A stretch of 9,296 nucleotides of DNA from JACZWL01 sp046756445 (GTDB lineage Bacteria > Pseudomonadota > Gammaproteobacteria > Steroidobacterales > Woeseiaceae): NCBI GenBank assembly GCA_046756445.1, contig JBHHWI010000114.1, positions 1 to 9,296 on the forward strand, in the 5' to 3' direction. Under the pieces are notes generated by a model. That model was not told where the DNA came from, did no database searches, and worked only from the letters and a program-made list of their open reading frames with translations. A program made the position numbers and the translations under genes. Positions 1 to 5,931 of the stretch are shown here, in pieces (positions within the stretch are counted from its first letter, which is position 1; each line of letters begins with the position of its first letter).

Positions 1-4
1 TGGG

Positions 5-89
5 GCCGGAGCGACCTTTCCGAACTTTCCTATCTTTGCCCTATGACAGGCCGAAGAATAAAAAGAAAGTTCGGAAAGTTCGCTCCGGC
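5..89. repeat. Long inverted repeat (25-bp arms)
   Basis: The arms are 5-29 and 65-89. The reverse complement of the left arm matches the right arm at 24 of 25 positions, with one mismatch near the middle. The 35-base interval between them could be a loop, so RNA from either strand could fold into a long stem. The right arm is also part of the 36-bp direct repeat at 61-96. There is no transposase or target duplication in view, and the window edge cuts off the left context. It could be a dispersed palindromic repeat (REP/MITE-like) or a terminator-like structure 3' of the DUF885 gene; the sequence alone does not decide. Confidence 0.85.
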
Positions 90-133
90 ACCTAGTCAAA
101 AGAAAGTTCGGAAAGTTCGCTCCGGCACCTAGT
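61..133. repeat. Two direct copies of a 36-bp repeat
   Basis: Bases 61-96 and 98-133 are identical 36-mers separated by a single C, giving a period of 37. Each starts AAAAGAAAGTTCGG and ends GCTCCGGCACCTAGT. Each copy also holds a 9-bp tandem duplication (GAAAGTTCG twice). The inner copy (98-133) contains the stop codon of the DUF885 gene. A third, inverted and partial copy is at 5-29. Confidence 0.95.
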
Positions 134-1931
134 TACCTGCAATCCAGCGATCGATTTTCGCCTCCAGCATATTCAGCGGCAGCGGGCCGTCGATGAGTAC
201 GGCGCTATGAAATGCGCGCACGTCGAAGCCGTCGCCGAGTCTCTGCTCGGCTCTGCTTCGCAGTTCACGAATCTTTAGCTGCCCGATCTTGTACGCCAGC
301 GCCTGAGCCGGGATCGCCATGAACCGTTCGGCTTCACTGACGGCGCGCGCCTCCTGTACAGCCGAATTCTCGTACATGTAGTCGAGCACGTCCTGGCGAC
401 TCCAGCCCTTCGCATGCATGCCGGTGTCCACGACCAGCCGAATCGCACGCCACAGTTCCGCGTTCAGCGCCCCGAAATACTGATAGGGATCGGTGTATAC
501 GCCGAGCTCCCTGCCGAGCGACTCGGCATACAGGCCCCAGCCTTCGATGAAGGCCGTGTAGCCGCCGAATCGGCGGAATCGCGGCAGGCCCTCGAGTTCC
601 TGCTGAATCGAGAGCTGGAAGTGATGTCCCGGGATCGCCTCGTGCAGGAACAGCGACTCCATCGCCCATATCGGGCGCGCCTTGATGTCATAGGCATTGG
701 CATAGAACACGCCTGGCCGCGATCCGTCCGGCGTGCCGCGCTGGTACGAACCGCCGCTAGCCGACTTCTCACGATAGGGCTCGACGCGACGTACTTCGAA
801 TCCCGTCTTGGGAAAGAGGCTGAACAGCTTCGGAGCCAGACCGGAAATGTGCTCCGACATGTCGCGATAGCCCTGGATCAACTGGTCGGGATCATCGAAG
901 TAAAACCGATCATCCGTGTTCAGGTAGTCAAAAAAGGCCTCGAGATCACCCTCGAACCCGACCGCCTCCATGACGCCACGCATCTCGCCGTGGATGCGCT
1001 CGACCTCGTCGAGGCCGATCTGGTGGATTTCGTCGGGCGACAGATCGGTGGTGGTTCTCAGTCGCACCAGATAGGCATACCAGGCCTCGCCGTTCGGCAG
1101 GTCCGACAGACCGACCGACTCGCGCGTCGCGCCCAGGTACTCATCGCCGATGAATTTGTGCATGCGCTTGTAGGCGGGAATGATCTTTTCTTCGATCGCT
1201 ACCCTGTACGCGCCCGTCAGGCGCTCCCTGTCCTCATCGCTGAATTCCGCAGGCATGTTCCGGATCGGATTGAAAAAAGCGCTTTCCTCCGCCGATTCCG
1301 CGAATTGCGACTGCAGTTGCGGCAACACCTTTTCCATCAGCACCCGCGGCCGGGTGATGCCCTCGCGCATCCCGACTCTCATGTTTTCGATGGCCTGGTC
1401 CATCATCTCGACAAAGTCATCCACCCGGCCGAGAAAATCGTCGTAGTTCTTGACCGTCTTGAACGGATGCACGCTTGCGCCGCTGCCGAGCTGAACGAAA
1501 AAGTTCGGAATCGAGGCGAACTGATTGATCGGCTGCAGGTGTCCCGGGAACTGGTAGCCTTCGAGACTCGTCTGCCGACTCAGGCGAAAGGTGCCGTAGG
1601 TCAACAGGTCTTGCCCTTCGAGGCGGCTTTCGTCGATCGTCAGCAATCTCTCGAGGAATTCCCTGTCCAGCGCCTCTGACGCCGCGATGTACTCCGGGCT
1701 GAGCCAATTAGCCAGACGGTCATCGTAGCGGTCGTCGCCGATCGAGGTGGCGGTGAGCGGATTCAGCTCGAGGTCGCGTTCGAAATACGCTTCGACGAGC
1801 GCCGCAAGGGCCGCCGACGCAGGCTCCGAAGCCGACCCGGCCAATGCTTCGCCGTCGGCATCATCATATTGCCCGGAGCAGGCCGGCAGCAGAAAAAGCG
1901 CTGCCAGGCAGGGAGTCACTATTGATTTCAT
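129..1931 (-). CDS. DUF885 family lipoprotein, metallopeptidase-like
   Basis: A 600-residue protein of the DUF885 family, whose usual length is about 580-620. Residues 1-18 form a signal peptide ending L15-P16-A17-C18, a slightly off-consensus lipobox; with Ser at +2, outer-membrane attachment facing the periplasm is likely. The family signature HEAIPGHHFQ begins at H430, and EGWGLYAE begins at E463. Together they resemble the zinc-binding H/E and downstream Glu arrangement of thermolysin-fold peptidases. The C-terminus (PLNMLEAKIDRWIA) is typical of the family, so the protein is full length. Substrate and reaction are unknown to me; a periplasmic peptidase or amidohydrolase role is inference. 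The ATG at 1931 is chosen because the signal peptide begins there, although no strong Shine-Dalgarno is seen. The TAG stop lies inside a 36-bp repeat copy. A candidate promoter lies directly upstream. Confidence 0.93.
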   Translation of the reverse strand: MKSIVTPCLAALFLLPACSGQYDDADGEALAGSASEPASAALAALVEAYFERDLELNPLTATSIGDDRYDDRLANWLSPEYIAASEALDREFLERLLTIDESRLEGQDLLTYGTFRLSRQTSLEGYQFPGHLQPINQFASIPNFFVQLGSGASVHPFKTVKNYDDFLGRVDDFVEMMDQAIENMRVGMREGITRPRVLMEKVLPQLQSQFAESAEESAFFNPIRNMPAEFSDEDRERLTGAYRVAIEEKIIPAYKRMHKFIGDEYLGATRESVGLSDLPNGEAWYAYLVRLRTTTDLSPDEIHQIGLDEVERIHGEMRGVMEAVGFEGDLEAFFDYLNTDDRFYFDDPDQLIQGYRDMSEHISGLAPKLFSLFPKTGFEVRRVEPYREKSASGGSYQRGTPDGSRPGVFYANAYDIKARPIWAMESLFLHEAIPGHHFQLSIQQELEGLPRFRRFGGYTAFIEGWGLYAESLGRELGVYTDPYQYFGALNAELWRAIRLVVDTGMHAKGWSRQDVLDYMYENSAVQEARAVSEAERFMAIPAQALAYKIGQLKIRELRSRAEQRLGDGFDVRAFHSAVLIDGPLPLNMLEAKIDRWIAGN

Positions 1932-1944
1932 TGAAGATGCCGGA

Positions 1945-1972
1945 AGTACAGCCGGCCGGGATTTTCCGTCAA
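1945..1972 (-). promoter_or_regulatory. Candidate sigma70 promoter of the DUF885 gene
   Basis: On the minus strand, TTGACG (1967-1972, 5 of 6 to consensus) is followed after 16 bases by TGTACT (1945-1950, 4 of 6). The predicted transcription start is about 7 bases before the ATG at 1931, giving a very short leader, which fits the absence of a clear ribosome-binding site. Read by eye only. Confidence 0.4.
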
Positions 1973-2052
1973 ATCAGTGATCGTGCCTAATCGCTGCCTG
2001 GAACACCCCGGACATCCGTCGGGAACGCGGCCGCCGAGCCGCCGTATCGCTC

Positions 2053-2071
2053 TGATTTGCATTGAAAATCA
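2053..2071. promoter_or_regulatory. Inverted repeat, possible operator
   Basis: TGATTT-N7-AAATCA is a perfect 6-bp inverted repeat with a 7-base spacer, in an AT-rich island of otherwise GC-rich sequence about 120 bases upstream of the DUF885 start. It does not match a binding site I can name. It may be a regulator site for the DUF885 gene or chance. Confidence 0.3.
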
Positions 2072-2131
2072 AGACAGGGGCCAGCTAGTCGAGTGGCGTG
2101 GCCTGGCAGGGTCTCGGCCGCTTATCGACCC

Positions 2132-2156
2132 GATTGTGCGCAATCCCGGGATTGCG
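2132..2156. repeat. 18-bp perfect palindrome with overlapping alternative hairpin
   Basis: Bases 2139-2156 form a perfect palindrome, CGCAATCCC followed by GGGATTGCG. GATTG at 2132-2136 can alternatively pair with CAATC at 2141-2145. The palindrome starts 24 bases past the stop of the small gene at 2180-2452 and could form the stem of a terminator-like or 3'-stabilising hairpin in that transcript. No U-tract follows, so a canonical intrinsic terminator is not supported. Confidence 0.5.
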
Positions 2157-2179
2157 GCGTTCACGCCCCGACCGGCCGT

Positions 2180-2452
2180 TCAGAAAACCATCTGGGTGGT
2201 CGAGCCCTGCAGGGACAATCCGGGATCGAGGCCACGCACCAGGACCGTACTCTTGACCATTTCAGTTAACATAAGTTTGGCCAGGTTGCTCGCCGCCTTG
2301 CCGGTCTCGCCGTCCAGTACCGACACGTCGTTGCTGCATTCCCGAAGCCCGTAAGCGGATACGACGAATTTGTCGCCCTTGAAATAATAGGCACCACGGT
2401 ATCGGACGTCATCGATATGAACTGTGACAATACCATCGGGCATTCTTATCAT
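2180..2452 (-). CDS. Small hypothetical protein (90 aa)
   Basis: I do not recognise a named family. The product is a small soluble protein with no signal peptide or membrane segment. The N-terminal half looks beta-rich (VTVHIDDVRYRGAYYFKGD), then a central segment, then a short helix (NLAKLMLTEMVK). Proteins of similar shape, with a 'xGxYYxxxxxxxVxxxYG' start, occur as uncharacterised short proteins in proteobacteria; that is recollection, not a search. The ATG at 2452 is preferred over a TTG at 2473 because GAGAAGGA (2458-2465) sits 5 bases upstream of it. The gene stands alone, with a 259-base gap to the GGDEF/EAL gene upstream and a 248-base gap to the DUF885 gene downstream. Confidence 0.7.
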   Translation of the reverse strand: MIRMPDGIVTVHIDDVRYRGAYYFKGDKFVVSAYGLRECSNDVSVLDGETGKAASNLAKLMLTEMVKSTVLVRGLDPGLSLQGSTTQMVF

Positions 2453-2539
2453 GAGTATCCTTCTCGTGATCAAGGTTGTGCGTACGGATCTGACAACTCG
2501 AATTATGGACGATTTGCCCCCAAAGGTGTCGTGTACCCG

Positions 2540-2576
2540 TCACAGGGCCATCTGTGAATTGCGTTTTGGCGCCAAA
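2540..2576. promoter_or_regulatory. Two adjacent perfect palindromes
   Basis: TCACAG-N6-CTGTGA occupies 2540-2557 and TTTGGCGCCAAA occupies 2565-2576, only 7 bases apart. They lie 88-124 bases upstream of the small gene's start, in the gap behind the GGDEF/EAL gene. They could be regulator sites or RNA hairpins. The first has the half-sites in the opposite order from the CRP consensus, so CRP is not supported. Confidence 0.35.
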
Positions 2577-2689
2577 TAGCCTTTTCACTGAATGATTACG
2601 GCTGCGGCATGGATCTTGCTGGCAATACGTCCATGGTTTGCGGGCATGGATGATCAACGGCGTCTGTCTCGATAGTCGAACCCGGGGAA

Positions 2690-2703
2690 CCGGCGAGCGC
2701 CGG
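2690..2703 (-). terminator. GC hairpin just after the GGDEF/EAL gene
   Basis: CCGGC-GAGC-GCCGG forms a short GC-rich hairpin 8 bases beyond the TAG stop at 2712-2714. It lacks a following T-tract on the minus strand, so at best it is a weak or factor-assisted terminator. Confidence 0.25.
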
Positions 2704-2711
2704 CCCGCTGT

Positions 2712-4556
2712 CTAGCCCCGTTTCGCTTGGCGTATGCGCTTGATACCCGTGGAACTCGACCTCAGTTGGTCCGCCAGCAGCCTCGGTTTTTCGATCCCGA
2801 AGCCTTGCCCGTAGTCGACGCCCAGACTGGTCACCTGTGTCTCGATTGCCTTGTTTTCCACGTACTCGGCAATAGTCTTCAGGCCCATCGCATGGCTCAT
2901 TTGATTGATCGCCGCGACCATTGCGTTGGAGACAGGATCTTGCGCAATCTCCCTGACAAATTGCCCGTCGATTTTCAGAAAATCGATCGGCAGCGTCTTG
3001 AGATAGGAGAAAGAACTCAGGCCCGAGCCGAAATCATCGAGGGAGAACCGACAACCCTTCTCTCGGAGCACAGCCATGAACTGTTTGGCTCGCTTCATAT
3101 TCAGAATGGCTGTCGATTCAGTCACCTCGAAGCAAATAGCAGTCATGGGCATGCCGGTGCGCGCCAGTTCGCCGATGACGAAATCGAGGAAGCTGTTGTC
3201 GCAAATTGACTGGCCGGAAAGATTGATGGCGAAGAAACTCTTGTCCTTTGCCAGTCGCGAGCCGAAGTCAGCCAGCATCTCCAGCGTGTGCGTGATGACC
3301 CAGCGATCGACGGCCGGCATCAACCGGCTACGCTCGGCATGCGGCATGAATTCATCGGGCGCCAACGGGTTACCCTCATCGCCGACGCCGCGCAGCAGAA
3401 TCTCGAAATGAGGGATTTTCACTGCCGTCGTCAGCGGTTTGATCAATTGGCTATAGATCAGAAACTCATCGTTGCTCAGCGCCTGCTGGACAGACTCGAC
3501 GCTCCGCATGCGTTCCCTGCCGTGCAACATCAGCGCATCGGTGTGCCGGTAGATGGCAACCCGGTCGCGGCCGCGGTCTTTGGCCACGACACAGGCGATG
3601 TTCGCCGCAGCAAGTGCGCTTTCGATCGTTTCCGATTCGGCAGACAATTGTGACACGCCGATGCTGGCAGTCAGTTTGATGGGTTTGCCGGCCCACATGA
3701 TGCTCAAGTCGCTTATTGCCCGACGAATGTCCTCGCCGATGCACCAGCCTCTGTCAGTCGGGCAAAAAGCGACGAAAATGCCAAACTCGTCCTCACCGAT
3801 TCTGGCGACCGGGCCGATGTCCTCCATCTCGCTGGCCAGAAGCAAACCAACCTGCCGAATTGCCTCGTCACGTGCCGTACGGCCCAGGCTTTCGTCCACC
3901 GATTGCAGCTTGTCCAGATTCAGATGAAGGACGGAATGGCGGGAAACGGCACTCCGGCTGCCATTGATGCTCTTTTCCACCAGATACTCGAATTCGTTGC
4001 GGTTCACCAAGCCGGTCAGGCTGTCATAACGGGCTTCGACGATGCTGGCTATACTTGCGGCGATTGCCCGCAGGAGAGTCCGTTCACGCTTGCCGAAGTC
4101 CGGGGACTCCGGGTTCCTGGCAAAGAGAAGAACGCCTTCCATTCTTCTTTCGTCCACAACGACGGGCGTGGCCATGCATTTGCAGGGGACGAGTGCTTCG
4201 AGTTCGCTGACGTCGGTGAATGCGTCGAAGCCTTCAACGGCCCGCTTGTTCGCCGCCGCCTGCCAATCAGCGAGCCTTTTGTCCAGCTCCTGGATCAGCT
4301 TGCTTGCATTAACCAGGGGCTCCCGGTCACCTTCAGAGCGAAGGGTAATCCCCTTGTCTTTCAGCATCAGGACGGCAAACGACAAGTCCAGATGCTTGCT
4401 GCAATTGTTGACGACATCACCAAGTGCGTTACGCACCCCTTTGATCTGGCGGATTTGGTCTTCGCCGCGGCAGATCAGGTCGAGCTGACGGTTATAGGCG
4501 CTCCGGGGCCCCCTACTGCGCGGGCCTCTGAGTTTCGATACCTTGTGCGAGCTCAT
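2712..4556 (-). CDS. GAF-GGDEF-EAL protein, probable c-di-GMP phosphodiesterase
   Basis: A 614-residue cytoplasmic protein with no signal peptide or membrane segment. A GAF-like sensor spans about residues 30-170, a GGDEF domain about 175-345 (from YDSLTGL), and an EAL domain about 360-605. The EAL catalytic set known from RocR-type enzymes is complete and correctly spaced: E385 (EIL variant), N445, E477 and E480 (EVTES), D507-D508 (DDFG), K528, E564, Q584. The GGDEF half is degenerate: the signature reads GEDEF (254-258), the usual metal-binding Asp is N213, the usual guanine-binding Asn is D221, and no RxxD inhibitory site precedes it. Hydrolysis of c-di-GMP to pGpG, with the GGDEF acting as a regulatory GTP sensor, is the inferred role. 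GGAAGG at 4564-4569, 7 bases upstream, supports the ATG at 4556. The gene is monocistronic by spacing. Confidence 0.93.
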   Translation of the reverse strand: MSSHKVSKLRGPRSRGPRSAYNRQLDLICRGEDQIRQIKGVRNALGDVVNNCSKHLDLSFAVLMLKDKGITLRSEGDREPLVNASKLIQELDKRLADWQAAANKRAVEGFDAFTDVSELEALVPCKCMATPVVVDERRMEGVLLFARNPESPDFGKRERTLLRAIAASIASIVEARYDSLTGLVNRNEFEYLVEKSINGSRSAVSRHSVLHLNLDKLQSVDESLGRTARDEAIRQVGLLLASEMEDIGPVARIGEDEFGIFVAFCPTDRGWCIGEDIRRAISDLSIMWAGKPIKLTASIGVSQLSAESETIESALAAANIACVVAKDRGRDRVAIYRHTDALMLHGRERMRSVESVQQALSNDEFLIYSQLIKPLTTAVKIPHFEILLRGVGDEGNPLAPDEFMPHAERSRLMPAVDRWVITHTLEMLADFGSRLAKDKSFFAINLSGQSICDNSFLDFVIGELARTGMPMTAICFEVTESTAILNMKRAKQFMAVLREKGCRFSLDDFGSGLSSFSYLKTLPIDFLKIDGQFVREIAQDPVSNAMVAAINQMSHAMGLKTIAEYVENKAIETQVTSLGVDYGQGFGIEKPRLLADQLRSSSTGIKRIRQAKRG

Positions 4557-4706
4557 CTATGAGCCTTCCGGGGTGCCAGCGCCTGGACCATCATCAGTCA
4601 CCTGTGCATCGCAAGAATTAAATGAATATCAACCTTTTACCGGCGATAGATCAACGGACTGTGAAGACTACTGTTGCACTGGCGCAGAGCGACTTCAATG
4701 ACCTGT

Positions 4707-4722
4707 GTCACGTCGTCACGTC
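4707..4722. repeat. 8-bp perfect tandem repeat in a gene-free gap
   Basis: GTCACGTC occurs twice head to tail. It lies in the 281-base gap 4557-4837 upstream of the GGDEF/EAL gene and downstream of the CAP gene. I see no convincing gene or clear promoter in that gap; a 60-codon reading frame on the plus strand (4622-4804) has no supporting features. The repeat may be a regulator site or chance. Confidence 0.35.
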
Positions 4723-4837
4723 CCGGAAGTGTCTGCTGCAAAGGGGTCTCACACCCGCGCAGGCTCTTACGCCGCGCTGTGTTGAACGGGTCGAGTACCG
4801 GTAATCCCGACGCAAAAGAATCAGGATTTGTTGCGGG

Positions 4838-5677
4838 TCATTCCGGGGCCGCAAATAGCTGTGCCCAGTAGATGACCTTCTCGCCGGTCGTGTTGACCGC
4901 GTAGGCCACGCCCGTGTCGGAATAACGCGGGTTCATCAGGTTTACGCAGTGCCCGGGACTTAACAGCCAGATATTGACGACTTCTGCAGCGGTCGTTTGC
5001 CCCGCTGCGACGTTTTCGGCGATCAAGACCCAGGAATAGCCTGCCCGCGTCGCGCGGTCAGCCGGCATGCTCCCGTCGGCGCCTTTGTGGCCGATGTAAC
5101 TGCGCGCCGCCATGTCCTGCACGTGGGCGAGTGCCGCACGATCAAGGGCCGCGGCCTGCTTCAATGACGTGGCGGCAGGGAACTTCTTGCGACCACAGCG
5201 GCGTGGCTGCCGGCGCGCCTCGTTGATCAGCTCCAGTACGCGGTGACTGACCGCGGCAGCATCCTCCGGGGCAGGTGGCGCGAACGGCACCGCCAGCACC
5301 ATCCACGTTTCGTCGCCACGTCGAAACACACCGATCTCGTGCAGGGTCGAGTCGGCGATGATGCCGCAGAACCGCTGCGCAAGCATCTGCGCAACACCGT
5401 CGTCGCCTGTCGTGGTCCGGATGTGGATCCACGCCGACTTCCTGGCGCGATAGCCTGATTCCGACGTGGCCGTTTCCAGCCTGACTCCGTGTGCGATGCG
5501 TCGAGCTGCCTCGTCGAGTTTCATGCGCGCACGCAGCGGTTGATCGACGGCAGACAATTCTCCACAGCCCTGCGAACGGATCGAATTCGCGACATCGACA
5601 AGATCGGCAGCGCCAACAACCGGTGCTACCGAGAGAATCACGACAAGGGTGCCGCAAATCCTCAATTTCGGGTGCAT
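4838..5677 (-). CDS. Secreted CAP (SCP/PR-1, YkwD-like) protein with duplicated domain
   Basis: A 279-residue exported protein. Residues 1-24 are a signal peptide ending VVGAA. The C-terminal CAP domain (about 143-277) is clear: HVQDMA (H185), H197, DG at 201-202, AENVAAG (E221) and SPGHC (H243), so the usual His/Glu cavity residues are recognisable. Residues 29-132 resemble a shortened second copy: NSIRSQGCG parallels NEARRQPRRCG, LDEAARRIAH parallels LDRAALAHVQ, and FCGIIADSTLHEIGV parallels HCVNLMNPRYSDTGV. The cavity residues are lost in that copy. C38/C104 and C161/C244 occupy matching positions and probably form one disulfide per copy. Function is unknown; family members bind lipids or act on extracytoplasmic targets. 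The ATG at 5677 is chosen for the signal peptide. The reading frame stays open upstream to 5833, but that runs into tRNA-Thr. No Shine-Dalgarno is evident. Confidence 0.9.
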   Translation of the reverse strand: MHPKLRICGTLVVILSVAPVVGAADLVDVANSIRSQGCGELSAVDQPLRARMKLDEAARRIAHGVRLETATSESGYRARKSAWIHIRTTTGDDGVAQMLAQRFCGIIADSTLHEIGVFRRGDETWMVLAVPFAPPAPEDAAAVSHRVLELINEARRQPRRCGRKKFPAATSLKQAAALDRAALAHVQDMAARSYIGHKGADGSMPADRATRAGYSWVLIAENVAAGQTTAAEVVNIWLLSPGHCVNLMNPRYSDTGVAYAVNTTGEKVIYWAQLFAAPE

Positions 5678-5689
5678 GACTGCGAGTAT

Positions 5690-5709
5690 CAGAGTCACCC
5701 CGGACTCTG
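5690..5709. promoter_or_regulatory. Inverted repeat just upstream of the CAP gene start
   Basis: CAGAGTC-N6-GACTCTG is a perfect 7-bp inverted repeat ending 12 bases before the ATG at 5677. It could form an RNA hairpin in the translation-initiation region, or be an operator. It occupies the place where a Shine-Dalgarno might otherwise be expected. Confidence 0.45.
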
Positions 5710-5798
5710 TACGGAACGGGACCGACGAAAGCCGAATACTGCCTGAAGCATCGCAATCGAGGTGTAACCCATGTGCCCGGAATACAGCCTGATTCAGC

Positions 5799-5874
<76 letters not shown>

Positions 5875-5883
5875 AGGGGCGCG

Positions 5884-5892
5884 AGTATAGCA
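5884..5892 (-). promoter_or_regulatory. Extended -10 promoter of tRNA-Thr
   Basis: On the minus strand TGC-TATACT forms an extended -10 element. The following 9 bases before the mature tRNA 5' end are CGCGCCCCT, the GC-rich discriminator typical of stringently controlled stable-RNA promoters. No good -35 is seen at 16-18 bases, where the hairpin at 5895-5910 lies. Confidence 0.6.
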
Positions 5893-5894
5893 TC

Positions 5895-5910
5895 GCCCGT
5901 CAGGACGGGC
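5895..5910. terminator. Terminator-like hairpin between the fur-like gene and tRNA-Thr
   Basis: GCCCGT-CAGG-ACGGGC is a strong GC stem. On the plus strand it is followed by TTTT (5911-5914), giving an intrinsic-terminator shape. On the minus strand, which carries both neighbouring genes, the tract reads AAAA before the stem and no U-tract follows. It may still weakly end the fur-like transcript 21 bases after its stop, or block antisense transcription into that gene. Confidence 0.4.
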
Positions 5911-5931
5911 TTTTGCGGTGGAACATGGCTG

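Noticed and set aside
61..133. The left-edge repeats as the end of a CRISPR array
   Set aside because: The two copies are separated by a single base, so there are no spacers, and no cas gene is present.
414..1679. A 421-codon open frame on the plus strand opposite the DUF885 gene
   Set aside because: It is antisense to a clear full-length family member, has no ribosome-binding site or recognisable domain, and is explained by GC-rich codon structure.
2540..2557. A CRP-binding site reading of TCACAG-N6-CTGTGA
   Set aside because: CRP sites are TGTGA-N6-TCACA; here the half-sites are in the opposite order.
2409..2657. An 82-codon minus-strand frame upstream of and overlapping the small gene
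   Set aside because: No homology signal or ribosome-binding site, and its 3' end overlaps a better-supported gene start.
4622..4804. A 60-codon plus-strand frame in the gap between the CAP and GGDEF/EAL genes
   Set aside because: No Shine-Dalgarno, no domain or export signal, and a composition typical of random open frames.
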